A stretch of DNA of 64,000 bases, taken from NCBI GenBank assembly GCA_028455995.1, contig JABELC010000008.1, positions 1,976,001 through 2,040,000 on the forward strand. The letters run 5' to 3'. Each line of letters begins with the position of its first letter. Within the stretch, counting starts at the first letter, position 1. Origin of the DNA: Scleromitrula shiraiana (lineage: Eukaryota > Ascomycota > Leotiomycetes > Helotiales > Sclerotiniaceae). This document shows positions 1-10,685 of the stretch, piece by piece. Below the pieces are notes generated by a model that saw nothing but the letters and a program-made list of their open reading frames with translations, was not told the DNA's origin and did no database searches. A program made the position numbers and the translations under genes.

Positions 1-21
1 AGAGCCGGTCTATCACTGACT

Positions 22-288
22 TCATGTTTGACAATTGTCAGATAAATGTTTTTGAGGATGATGTGCTGGAGTGGAGTGGATTGGGTTTCTACTCTTACCA
101 GCCTTAAATGCCCAAGTGTGCTTACCCAGAATAGGTATATATTGATCCAGCGAGATATCGATCCCTGAATAGAGCTGTGTCAGTATGAGTGAAGGATAAG
201 AATGTAGACGTGAAGAATGTTGGAGAAGAGAACTATGGATGCTTGATCGCAGAGCATCCATAACTTGTCCGGTTTGGCATGCTCTCAT
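22..288 (-). CDS. possible 5' exon of an unknown gene running off the left edge
   Basis: An ATG-started frame of 88 codons begins at 288 and runs towards the left edge. After about 55 codons it meets a good splice donor (CTGG then GTAAGC, near 125), so a real gene could be spliced there and continue leftwards. The translation is Ser/Leu/His-rich with no domain I recognise. Nothing else supports it and it may be chance. Confidence 0.2.
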   Translation of the reverse strand: MRACQTGQVMDALRSSIHSSLLQHSSRLHSYPSLILTQLYSGIDISLDQYIPILGKHTWAFKAGKSRNPIHSTPAHHPQKHLSDNCQT

Positions 289-700
289 CTATATATTCAG
301 CCCCACGATCACCACTATGAAATCGGGAATTTTGCATGTGAATGATCTTTCATCTTACTTATGTTACTATACTTCGAATTACACTCTAGAATTAATTTAA
401 TGGTGATGAAAATCAATCCTTTTCAAATTGTACCTGGTGTTTGGAATCTTAAATGGTAGTAAAACAGAAATCTAAAAGATGGTTCAAGTTACAAGCGATC
501 TAAAGTATAGAAATAGAATCCTCATGAAAGAAACAATCGTCCTCAATCAATTTATGATACGCAATGCCCTTCATAAATATATCCAATTTTAGATAGCTAA
601 TGAGAGCAAAAGAAATCCCAAGGCCATTGAGAAAATGTATTCAAATCCAATCTAGCACAATGGTGGAGGGGGGGGGGGGGGGGGGGGGGATGAATATACT
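289..700. other. intergenic, nothing recognised apart from a poly-G run
   Basis: AT-rich sequence with no plausible gene. It ends in an uninterrupted run of 22 G at 668-689, an unusual homopolymer for this AT-rich setting and prone to length error in sequencing. Confidence 0.6.
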
Positions 701-3300
701 CACATTCCAACTAATTGAACTTTTCAGTTCTCTCAACATCTTGAACGTAATCGTTCATGCAATATCGAGCTATTTTGTTTCGTTTTTTTTTTTGTTTTGC
801 GGTTTTCCGCAGACTAGCCGTCGCTAGTGATTGTGAGCCTGGGTGAACTCCAAGCGTGGAGTGATTGAGATTGAGATTGATTGACAACTGCCGTCGTCTA
901 AGATTGGGGATTTCGAGCCTGTGTGAACTCCAAGCGTGGCGTGATTGAGATTGAAATTGATCGACAACTACTGTCATCTAAGATTGAGGAGCGTTAACAT
1001 TAACACATTAACGCATGTCTGTCGGGAACCTAACACAACACAATTAGCAAGAAGCAACAACTAAGACCACTGAACTAGATTAGATATAAAATATGCTTGA
1101 TTTGATAGAAGGCATGTTTATTATAATATATAATAGTGATGAACTCTATAATTAAAGCTGAGGAAAGGCGAAGAATAAATAGAGATCTAGGTATCAAGAT
1201 TGCACTCAAGTATAAGCACTTCGTGTGTTCTATCTAACAGTGCCACGCTGATATTGAGATAGACATGCAAAATACAAATAGAGGTGCAAGGAAAAAATAT
1301 ATCCTATCTAAGTCCAATCTAGTTCAGTGAGTGATGGATGATAAGATGGATGGATATACTTACTTTTCATTTCCAGCTGAGGCTCTCCAACTATGATCTG
1401 CCAACTAAGGTCCTAGATTCCTACTACTTTGTTTCGTTTGTGATTTTTGCGTTTTCGCTGTTTGAGTTAAAGTTTGCTCTCTGGTTTCTCAACCCAAGAT
1501 GTTTAGTTTAATATGATTTGTTGTGTTTGTGTTTCTTGCGCTAGTAAATTTGAATTTCGCTAGTAAATTTCAAGACGATTTTGAGTCTGACTGAGCTTTT
1601 CGACATCTGTTGTTGCCGACATCTGACACTACGCTAGCATAGTTAGTTAGTTGGAAAGTCAATTCAAGAAGTGATGGATAACCACTGAGCTAGATTGGAC
1701 TTTGACTTGGGTTCGTTTTATTTGACAAGTATGTGATAGCTTAAATATATAAAGACAACTGGCTTCATTAAAGTGAGAGAGTAGTCATGGAAGGTGAAGT
1801 GAGAGTCAGAGAAGATCTGTTTATAAATAAGACACACACTTATATTTCCAAACGAGTTGGAGGTTGTGAATCACCTTCCATGAGTTGGCAAATATCAAGA
1901 TGAGAAAAGTGAATAAAAAGTCGAGGTAAGAAGTAATATATGACCAAGTCCAGTCCCATTTGTTCAGTTAGTTTAATGATGGGAAAACAATGTACTTACT
2001 TGATGTTTCGAGCGATTCTCCTTGTTAAACCTACAATGTTGTTTTATGATTTGTTATACAAAAAGAAGTATAGTCAAGAATTTGTTGATTGATTTATTTA
2101 TTTAAAAAAGGAGCGAATCTTTTTTATATATATTACGATATAATGTTAAGAATATAGAGTATTTCTAGTCATATCTAGTTAATTATCTAAAAATGATTAT
2201 ATAATTATATGATTATTTAATCTATTCTTTTGTGATACGATTTTCGGTAGATCGACGACTGGGTGGCTCCAGAGTCACTTACTGAAGTGAATCATGATGC
2301 TGATATATCCTGCTTAGCCCTCTTTTTTGTTTCATTTTTTAGTTTATTGTTTTCCGTAATTTTGTCATGGTCGTAAAGTTGTCATAGTCGTAAATACTTA
2401 TCGTATACATCGCAAGTCCTAGATTCTCCGCGAAATTGTGATTTGATGCAGTAGCAGCTGCTGCCACGATAGGTTTCTAGTACAGACAGTCAGTTTGGAA
2501 ATCTAGAAGTGGTGATTGACACCACTGAAGTAGATTGGTATAGACTTTGCCTGGTTTGATAGAAATATAGAAATATAGAAATTGGCATTATCGAAGGATA
2601 TGATAGTGATTACTTGGATTAAGATTATTGAGGAGTGAAACTGAAACTGAAACTGAAACTGAAATGAGAATTAACAACAAGTCAATCGAGGGACTTCAAT
2701 GATTGAAAATAAACAATCATTGCATTTGATATTTATTTCTAATATTTAAGTTTAAGTAAGTATATTAGAGAAATCTATAACCATCTTCAAACAATTTATA
2801 TGCTATATATCAAAGTATCTGGATAAACAAATAAAATAGAAAATGGAGATAAGAAATATATATATATATGTTTAATTTAATCCAAGATTGATAAAGAATG
2901 AAGATACTTACTTACTTTATGTATTAAGCTTTACAGCGTGTTGTGAACACTTCTAGTATGTTTTGCTTCGTTGCTAGTATATTTTGCTTAATTTTAATTA
3001 TTTACAGTTTTCCGTAGTTCGACTGCGATGGATTACTCAATATACTAATTTAAATGTGAGCCCTATTCGACAACCGATGTCGCTGACGATGGTCAATTTT
3101 AGAGGTCACGGTGGAAGATAGCCAGCGGCATGATGACGCTGCGCTGATGATGGTCGATGGTCGATGGTCGATTTCTATCTAGTACATACAGGTAGTTTAA
3201 TTTTCAATTGAAGAAGCTGCGGTCAAGACCACTAAACTAACTAAATAAATTGGACAAGAACTTGGATTACTTGATAGAAAATAAGTATGGCTTATTGGAC
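700..3300. repeat. degenerate tandem repeat, about four units of 0.6-0.85 kb
   Basis: The same landmarks recur in the same order: a T-rich stretch with GTTTTCCG or a variant (about 802, 1449, 2349, 3006), then CCACTGAACTAGATT or a variant (about 1068, 1685, 2527, 3228), then TTTGATAGAA or a variant (about 1099, 1722, 2556, 3267), then ACTTACTT (about 1360, 1994, 2908). Spacing between equivalent landmarks is 616, 841 and about 700 bp. An inverted copy of the second landmark lies near 1313. No unit has a convincing reading frame. It could be a decayed satellite, a decayed gene family or a non-coding array; its nature is unknown. Confidence 0.55.
835..990. repeat. two copies of an 80-bp direct repeat
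   Basis: The segment starting GAGCCTGGGTGAACTCCAAG at 835 is repeated from 915 with a handful of substitutions (the second copy starts GAGCCTGTGTGAACTCC). The repeat sits inside the first unit of the larger array. Confidence 0.85.
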
Positions 3301-3411
3301 TACATGTTTGAGATTGATGAGTGAATTATTTTTGGAATTATAATGAATGTGAATGTGAAAAGGAGATTTAAAATGAGGGAATGAGGGAATGATGAATGAT
3401 GAATGATAATC

Positions 3412-3438
3412 AGAGAGAGAGAGAGAGAGAGAGAGAGA
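3412..3438. repeat. (GA)n microsatellite
   Basis: Perfect AG dinucleotide run in a purine-rich, AT-biased stretch. No gene seen around it. Confidence 0.9.
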
Positions 3439-3499
3439 AATGTGGGGTAAAGGGAATGAGGGAAGGGAATGAGAGGACATCGCTAAGGGTGATTGATTG

Positions 3500-4029
3500 A
3501 TGATAGTAACGGTTACGCAAATCTAATAATTAATTAATTAACAAACCACGCATATGGCAAGGAAGGAATGTAAAATCTCTCTCCAAATCATATATCTCAG
3601 TTAACAGAGTAATGATTTTGACTCCACGAAACGAGACTCCACGAAACGAGTCTCCAAACCTGCACGTGGGGCATTCAAATCAAATCAAATCAAATCAAAA
3701 CTGCCACATCATTGCCACCCGCGCGCTACTACCTACCGCCGAGATCTGCAAAATACAGCGGTTGGGGATACCCGTGCACAGCTCTTGGCGAACACTTGTA
3801 ATGATGCATATGCATATGCATATGGTATGGGATGGTAGGGTATGGAAGGCCGATACGTCGGATGGTGAAGGCGCTCGTAATTGCGATATCCTAGCCAGTC
3901 TAGATCTGCGATGAAGAGAAGCAAAGCAGCCTTGCTCTCTGTTGGCTGTCAATGGTATTTATTTATTTATTTATTTTATTTATTATTATGTTTAGTGTCG
4001 GGCGAGTATAGTTTAGTTAGTTAGTTAGT

Positions 4030-4060
<31 letters not shown>

Positions 4061-4740
4061 TAACCCGCACTTATCGGTTCTTGGCAGGCAAGCCAAAGAA
4101 GCTTGACCTGACGTCTTCAAGTTAATTAACGGACGACCAATGTAAGAAAAGCCTAATTCTAAAAGTACCATATGGTAAGTAAATACATGTCATTTTCTTA
4201 CTTCCATATAAATTAACATATTGGCAGCGAGTTACTACGAGGGTAATAAATGAGAGCAATATCATGATATTCATTATCAAGATACGGCGAGTCCGAGTCG
4301 TATCAAGGAAAACTTTTCTTTCTCTTCTGATGTTTGTTGTATGTTTTATGTTGTATGTTGTATGTTGTTCCTGCGTTTATCGTATGATAAAATTAAAAGA
4401 ATCCGAGCTCTTTATCCGATCCAATAAACTTCAACTCGTGCTTATCTTATGCATAAAATTCATGAATTCATATATCCATATTCCGTATCACTTATCATGA
4501 ACTCATAGACTTTGGCGGGCTTAACCTTGAGCTTTTCGAAAGCCTAGCTAAGATAAGGAAAAATAGGAAAAATAGGAAAAAAAATAAAAGAAAGTAAAAA
4601 TAAAAAAACATGGAGAAAAACCTTGTCACATTTCTTAAAGGATCATTCTTTATATATATATATATATATAATTTTTGTTTATATGTATTGTATTGTCTTG
4701 TGTTATGTTATATTGTACTGTATAGTTACTCCAAATCCCA
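3500..4740. other. intergenic with microsatellites
   Basis: Contains short ATGCAT runs (about 3800), (TTTA)n at 3957-3980 and (GTTA)n at 4011-4062. Short open frames here lack splice signals and domain features and I do not call them genes. Confidence 0.6.
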
Positions 4741-4812
4741 ATGTCCAATATCCCCAATAAAACCCATCCGCTCATCAATCATAAACCCTACGCAAGCAAT
4801 TTCCTAACATAT

Positions 4813-5166
4813 CTAACAGCATTGCTCGGAGCAATCGCAGCAGCAGACATCACAGCCACAGTACTCTCCACCTCTCATGTTGGTCTCGGTTCCCATTGGC
4901 TCGACTGGTTTCTATTGGCGTATTTGTTAATAACTGTTGGATATATTTGATTGATGAATGGCTAACATGAATGGGTAACATGAATGGGTAACAAGAAAGG
5001 CTAACATGAAAGGCTAACATGAATGGCTAACATGAATGGCCAACATGAATGTTCAAAGTAGAAAGGCCCAACTTACTGGTTGTTGCATCTCGATTCCGAT
5101 GTTTTCGGAGCTCATAGGAGCTGGAGCTTGGGCTTGTTGCTCAACGATTGGTTGTTCGAAAGGCAT
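4813..5166 (-). CDS. small cysteine-rich protein (two exons, 62 aa)
   Basis: Exon 1 is 5166-5077 (30 codons, Gln/Pro-rich, starting MPFEQP, preceded by CAAA at the ATG). The intron is 5076-4912, with donor GTAAGT, a TTAAC branch-like site and acceptor AATAG. Exon 2 is 4911-4813 and joins in phase 0. The short C-terminus reads GGEYCGCDVCCCDCSEQCC, with eleven cysteines in 19 residues directly before the stop. N-terminal Gln/Pro regions followed by a terminal cysteine block occur in small CYSTM-like fungal proteins, which are often membrane-attached; applying that here is inference. A 5'UTR intron is likely: donor GTAAGTATAT near 5297, acceptor CAATTAG near 5193 with CTAAC before it. An antisense 69-codon frame covers the same DNA and is less convincing. 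Confidence 0.65.
4956..5051. repeat. 13-bp minisatellite inside an intron
   Basis: About 7.3 tandem copies of GAATGGCTAACAT with minor variants. The array lies wholly inside the 165-nt intron of the cysteine-rich gene at 4813-5166 and makes up more than half of it. Confidence 0.9.
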
Positions 5167-5199
5167 TTTGAGTTGTTTGAGTATGAGGAAGAACTAATT

Positions 5200-6520
5200 G
5201 AGTGACTTTTGTTAGACTTGATGTCGTTGATTGTGAGAGGGAGTAATAATAAATAAATAAAAGTCCTAATAGATATATATACTCCAATAGATATATATAC
5301 TTACTTAAGATGCGGTTTGTATTTGGATTTCTAGAATCAGTAAATCTGATCTGATGGAAGATTTGAATAGTGTAGTGAGTGATTTTGATGTGAGTGAATA
5401 AATAAGATGAGGAAGAAATATTCTTGGAGGAATTATTAGCCTTTTTAAATTCGTACGAGGTGGTGTTGGAGTTCTATTAATGGTGATGATGATGACGTTG
5501 TGGGGATGAATATCTATCTTGATTTTTGTTGGCAAATACCTGGACAGACATGGATTCAAATCCATTCAGACCCATTCAGACCCTTTCAGACCCATTTGTA
5601 CATATTTCGTATAATAATATAAGTAATTTGGTTAATGTTGTTTTCTTTTCTTCTTTTCTTCTTTTCGTCTTATTACTCACCGATTATTCGTACCTTACCT
5701 GAATAACGATCCACTTTCATAAGGTAGTATTGGAGTATTGGTAGGGATTGAAATCCAGAAAGTCTCATCCAAACAAGCCACCATCATTTTTTTTATTCGT
5801 TGTTTGCCCCCCATATACAATTTATCCTCACATCCAATCCATTGCAAGTCGCTTCATCATATATGTACGAAGTGCATACTCGGTATCAATTATAAGTACG
5901 AATAAGTACGAATAAGTACGATATGTATAACTAGCAAGGGCTGATAATCCCGCAAAAAAGTATCTGTTGCGCAAGATCCTGCATGCGATATGAAAAGCAC
6001 ACGCCACAACACAACTTATTACAAGCGGTCAGTCGCTTTGAGTATACTGTATGTACGTATTTGTACAAATAATTCCCTCAATTTTCATCCTGCCTTTCAT
6101 TAATCTCTGAGAAATATTGAATCTCTAAGCACAAGTGGCGCATCCTGTACCAGCGTCCTATACTAACTTGTTATCTTTTCAGTAACATAATCAAATCCTT
6201 CCTGCTCCGCCGATTTTGCTCGATCCATGCATAAGGTAGTACTGTATGATTTCGGAGAGTTGACTGCTTGCATATAGGGACATTTAGGGTGTTGTACGAT
6301 GGCACGATCTCACGCCAATTTTAAACTATGAAAGCATCATGAAGCATAACTCATGTGGCTTGGTATCCCATCATCGGAGAGGTATATTTGACCCTAGATA
6401 TCCTTGTTCTGTCTGTGCTATCTGTCATCCTCTCGCTGCACAGACCCATTTCTATTCTCCTCTAGCAATATTCTCCTCTAGCAATCAATACATAGAAGCT
6501 GCACTCCCCATAGTCGTAGT
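5200..6520. other. intergenic, includes the leader of the 4813-5166 gene
   Basis: The part next to 5200-5300 carries the probable 5'UTR intron of the cysteine-rich gene. A short repeat of AATAAGTACG is at about 5898-5925. Nothing else recognised. Confidence 0.5.
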
Positions 6521-6527
6521 CGCAGTC

Positions 6528-6910
6528 TCAGTCAGTCGCAGTTGTCACAGCGGTAGCGTTTGAAGGCTTTTGACAGGGAGGAGCGAAAGTAATACCATTA
6601 CCACCACATTCACAACAACAACAGGTACAGACATAACAAATGGTATGACTATTCCCACTTCTGGGGCTGTTCGACTATACTCATCAGTAATTTCCTTCTC
6701 ATATCGATGCGTTTTAAGTATGCTCACCACTGGTCCAGTTTGCGGTGCTGCAACCATGCCTTGATTCATAGACGGCTGATTAGCCGCCCAAGTATTGCCG
6801 CTGGTTGTCTTGCCCACCTCATTGGTATCTAGTTGTTTAGCTGAAGTCTATTGTTGGGGCGTCTACCACAATTCTGGAGAGCCAGACTCACAGTTAATAG
6901 GTCCTTCCAT
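6528..6910 (-). CDS. small cysteine-rich protein (three exons, 88 aa)
   Basis: Exons are 6910-6892, 6828-6728 and 6674-6528. The introns are 63 and 53 nt, with donors GTGAGT and GTGAGC and acceptors CTAG and ATAG; the first has a GCTAAAC branch-like site. Phases join cleanly (19 nt; 120 nt = 40 codons; then 49 codons including TGA). The start has a good context (TCAAAATGG). The protein begins MEGPINYTNEVGK, has an Asn/Gln/Pro-rich middle, and then the block CYVCTCCCCEC followed by PPC. There is no clear signal peptide. The N-terminal half aligns with the neighbour at 7573-7896 (YTN, then QPSMNQGMV versus QPSLNENMV, then PQ), so the two look like tandem paralogues. Function is unknown; CYSTM-like membrane attachment is only an analogy. 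Confidence 0.7.
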
Positions 6911-7572
6911 TTTGATGATGTCGATGATATCGCAGAAGCGGTTTCTTAAATTCTTCTGGTTGATCTGTTGGAATTCCGATGCCCTTCGAGAATAAACTGA
7001 CTTTGTTTAGTATCATAACCCATGAAATCAGTTACGCGTGTACATACGAATTCCAGGTTATGTTTGGTATCGCAAATCTTAGATTTCTCGCGATTCCGGA
7101 TCTTGTCTTTTGGTTTTTTGGTTTTCTTTTGCCTTTGTTTATAACTACACGTTGTATTTGAATCCCCAGGTAAAGAATCTCAAGTGCTAAGGATTTGGGG
7201 CCATTACAAGGCAATGATCCCTGGGGAGTCATGATTCTATTGCACCATTCACTCTCATGCAGCGAATATGTATATGTATTGAATGTATCAATGAATAAAC
7301 TTGGAGAATACCATGGACATTGGTATTTCAGATAGTACAACCGTACGCTTCTGGCGGAATAATCAAGACATCGAAGGCAAAGGTCAAACTGATCAATATT
7401 CTGTATTAAAGAGTGTATTTAAATTCTCGAGCATGTTTAATTGCCTCGAGGGAACTGCATTTCCATCCTCTTTGGCCTCTTCCAATAACCTTAAGCTCCT
7501 CCACCTTCAGCCTGACATCTCGCTCTACCATAGCCCACGCAATATCCGACCGATTTCCCCTCTTTCGACTCA
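6911..7572. other. intergenic between two cysteine-rich genes
   Basis: Open frames exist on both strands but none has a domain or a convincing splice pattern. It presumably holds the promoter of the 6528-6910 gene. Confidence 0.45.
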
Positions 7573-7896
7573 TCAAAAAGCAGGATTACATTCACAGCCG
7601 GACCCACGGCTGCCATTACTACAGCCATCCTTGCAATAAGTAGTGTAGACACAATTCAAGCAGTCGCGACTAGCTGTCAAAATCACTCTACTTGCAGAGT
7701 TTCCTGAGCATACGCCAGGTTCCTTCAAATATCCATGAGCGGGGTTGAACATGTGGAGCTTCTGAGGATGGCTTACCTTTTCTTCGGTCTTTGTATCAGT
7801 GGATACTTGAGGAGTTGCTTCCGAAACCATGTTTTCGTTCAACGATGGCTGAGTGGTTATCGATGTACTATTAGTGTAAGCGGCGGGAGAGCTCAT
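7573..7896 (-). CDS. small cysteine-rich protein, paralogue of the 6528-6910 product
   Basis: Uninterrupted 107-codon frame with a good start (CTCAAAATGAG). The N-terminus MSSPAAYTNSTSITTQPSLN resembles the neighbour, and the C-terminus is cysteine-rich (CLNCVYTTYC, then CSNGSRGSGCEC). A potential 54-nt intron lies inside: donor AAG then GTAAGCC near 7776, acceptor TTGAAG near 7723. It is a multiple of three and open, so spliced (89 aa) and unspliced (107 aa) forms are both possible. Cysteine spacing is looser than in its neighbour. No transmembrane helix or clear signal peptide is seen. Function unknown. Confidence 0.55.
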   Translation of the reverse strand: MSSPAAYTNSTSITTQPSLNENMVSEATPQVSTDTKTEEKVSHPQKLHMFNPAHGYLKEPGVCSGNSASRVILTASRDCLNCVYTTYCKDGCSNGSRGSGCECNPAF

Positions 7897-9206
7897 TTTG
7901 AGGTATTGCGGTTATTGAAAGATGGGCTAGGTAATTTTAGCATTTGTCAACATGCTGGAGCATTTGAAGGATACATACATGGTGGATGTGTGCTTTTGTT
8001 GGTGCTGATTTGGACTTGGAGGGATTGTATCTCTCTCTCTGTATTGATGCGATATTCTTGTAGAGCGACGAACGACTTCGTAAGATTTAAGTTTTGGGAA
8101 CAGTTTCCGAGTTGATGTGTAGTGTTTTGTTTTACTTGGCTATGGCATTTTTGAACCTTTTATGCACACAACTGGCGATTAGGTTCTCAGTCATAGGATG
8201 TCAAGTTTTCAATACTTCCTGTGACATCTTCGGAGTCATTCCTTTGAATTGTATGATTATTACTCTAACTTGGATATAAATTTGCTCTCGATCTATGGAT
8301 GACTTAACTTAGGATATCTAATGCTTATGAGTAATTCAAAGGTGTATGAAATATTATTAGAGATTCAGTGTGTCAGAAAGTTTTTTCTGGTTATGGATGA
8401 ATATGCTGTGTTTCGAATCTATGACTAGGAGTTCAACATTCGACTCACATGCATTCACTACTATTTACCATTCTCTATCATTCTGGAAGTCCATTCTTTT
8501 CTGCGAAACTGTGTCACAAAAAAAGTGAATGTTGGTCATGTTCTCAAGCTTCTCTTACAATGACAATGTTGTCTGGGAAGTAGCACGTTATGAAAGCTTG
8601 AATATATATGGGTAGCGGAGCCTTCACACTTTTGGCTGCAAATTCATAAATATTGGCACCTTGGAATCAAATAGAGTCATATGATAACTTGAAAAATTGT
8701 TGAATTGGACCTTGGCTCATGAATTTTGATACTTCCCCTGGTGATTAATCAGTGTCTGCCATGTACGTCGAATGCAAATAAAATTGCAAGCAACGTCCCA
8801 TTAAAGAACTTCTACATGTTTTCGGAATGGTGATATTGGAATAAATGCATTCAGTTTCATGCCCGTCCATGATATCAATTGCGAACATTTCCAAAGCATA
8901 ACCTACGACACAAAACCAGCACGCCAAATCCTGCAACCAATTGAATAAAAATCACGGGAAGCTTCGAATTATTCCCAAATCAGCTTTCTTTTTGTTCTTA
9001 ACTTCCATTCTTTGTTGTTGTGTTTCACCCGACATCAGATTAGCTACATTCCTCCCAGCTTCAAATAAACCAATGTCCCTTCATATTTCATGCCACCTCA
9101 TCATTCTTATCAAGATTTGGAAACTTCTCCTGAAGATCATCTAAGAAAATCACCAATCAATTTGATCAATTAAAGCAATCAATTTTTCATACATCATCAA
9201 TTGAAA
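7897..9206. other. intergenic between divergent genes
   Basis: Lies between the minus-strand cysteine-rich gene and the plus-strand MARVEL-like gene. No convincing gene seen; promoters of both should be here. Confidence 0.5.
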
Positions 9207-10181
9207 ATGACGACCAGCAACAGAATTGGTACCGAGGACCGTGAGCTCCTTCATGGCCGCGTTCTAAGACCTAATAGCTTTGTATCTGGCTTTCGTATCC
9301 TTCAGATTCTTATCGCATTGGCTATATTAGGGTTGGCAGGTTTCGTGGTGACATTTATTGCTTACTCTGGTGCTTCTCTTGAGCTATTTACTGTATGTTA
9401 TTTCCCATTATTTCCCCCCTCCTTCCAATACGACACTAACAAATACAAAAGGCCTGTGCGACTATTCTCCTCATCCTATATGTTTTAATCTCTACCCATC
9501 ACTTCACGACAATCTACAACTATTGGGCTATCGCTTGCATCGACATCTTCCTTACGATCTTTTGGTTTGTCGCCTTCATCGTTACATCTAATCAGGTGGC
9601 CGGCAATAGGAGAAATAGTTATTATTATTGCGGATATTATTATTGTAGGAGGGATTTATTGCAATTGGAGGATCGAGATGAGGGACTGGAAAAGAGAGCT
9701 ACTACCACTTGGAGCACGTTCCGTGCGGTTATGATAAGCGCTGCTGTGTTAGGAGCCGTGGAATTGTAAGTTGGCATTATCATCTTCCCATGGATTATTT
9801 GCCTCTTTCCTACATTCTTTCGATTTGATGTGGTGAACTATGACAACACAGAAACCACAAGCTAACAAAAAACTCAGTATCCTCTTCGTCCTTACATTCT
9901 TCTTCACCCTAGCACAAATCCTTCACCACAGAAGTGATGGTAGCCACAGCAATGCAATCCCAAAGGATAGCCTAAATGCTACTGGCAAACCAATGGAGAT
10001 GCAAACACCATTAGCTGTCCAACCAGGACAACCTCGCACGAACATGCAATCTCAGCACCATGCTAAAGAATTCACGAACGAACCACTCTTTACCGGTACC
10101 CCAGCTGCCGGTGCCGATTCACATACGTATATGAATGCTCCTGCTCAGGGCACACCAAATGTTCAGAGCAATGCCGTTTGA
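9207..10181 (+). CDS. MARVEL-like four-helix integral membrane protein (267 aa)
   Basis: Exons are 9207-9392, 9452-9765 and 9878-10181. Introns have GTATGT and GTAAGT donors; both have CTAAC branch sites 9-17 nt before the acceptors (AAAAG, CTCAG). Phases fit (62 codons; phase 2; stop TGA). Hydrophobic segments lie near residues 30-53 (ILQILIALAILGLAGFVV), 63-77 (ILLILYVLI), 85-107 (IACIDIFLTIFWFVAFIV) and, after the third exon join, near 156-180 (VLGAVELF, then ILFVLTFFFTLAQ). Four helices with short loops and a hydrophilic, Pro/Gln/Asn-rich cytoplasmic tail of about 85 residues is the layout of fungal MARVEL-domain membrane-associating proteins. An unusual Tyr/Cys cluster (SYYYCGYYYC) sits in the loop after helix 3. 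Likely role: plasma membrane or vesicle organisation, by analogy only. Confidence 0.8.
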
Positions 10182-10210
10182 TCCGATCCGATCCGATCCG
10201 ATCCGATCCG
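10180..10210. repeat. GATCC tandem repeat at the stop codon
   Basis: Six copies of the pentamer GATCC begin inside the stop codon of the MARVEL-like gene and run into its 3' region. Confidence 0.9.
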
Positions 10211-10650
10211 TAGGGTGATTGGATGCGATAGAACAGCGGGGTATGGGGTGCTGATAAATGAGATGTAAAATAAATGATAAAAACTGAGGGATACGACATT
10301 AATGAGAAGGAAAGTCAACAGGGCAGAATTAGTTTTATTTACGTTTATGGAATTGGTTAATTTCTACCTTCAAGTTGCACCTGGGAATTTAAAATACCTT
10401 TACATACATACATACATACATCATGGGTTATTATATCTATCTCTACGTGGATGATATGTTTGAATAATTGTTTTCATTACTAGTATGTTATTTGATTACT
10501 AGTAAGTTATTGTTGAGAACATGATGAATCAATACGTGCCACTCACTGCCAGTACAATTTTATTTCCACGACAGTCACATATTCGGAGCGTGACGATTAC
10601 TTCATAAACTCATTGCATGTACTAGTAGAGACATGATGATGATATAAATA

Positions 10651-10685
<35 letters not shown>

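Noticed and set aside
1066..1700. tRNA A-box-like word TAGCTCAGTGG on the minus strand in the repeat array
   Set aside because: No matching B box or cloverleaf; other repeat units do not keep the word.
3612..3914. 100-codon plus-strand frame
   Set aside because: Contains simple repeats (AATCA and ATGCAT runs) and no domain; an equally long frame exists on the other strand.
4741..4950. Plus-strand 69-codon frame with two hydrophobic segments
   Set aside because: Lies opposite the better-supported spliced cysteine-rich gene (splice signals, terminal Cys block); kept only as a question in the findings.
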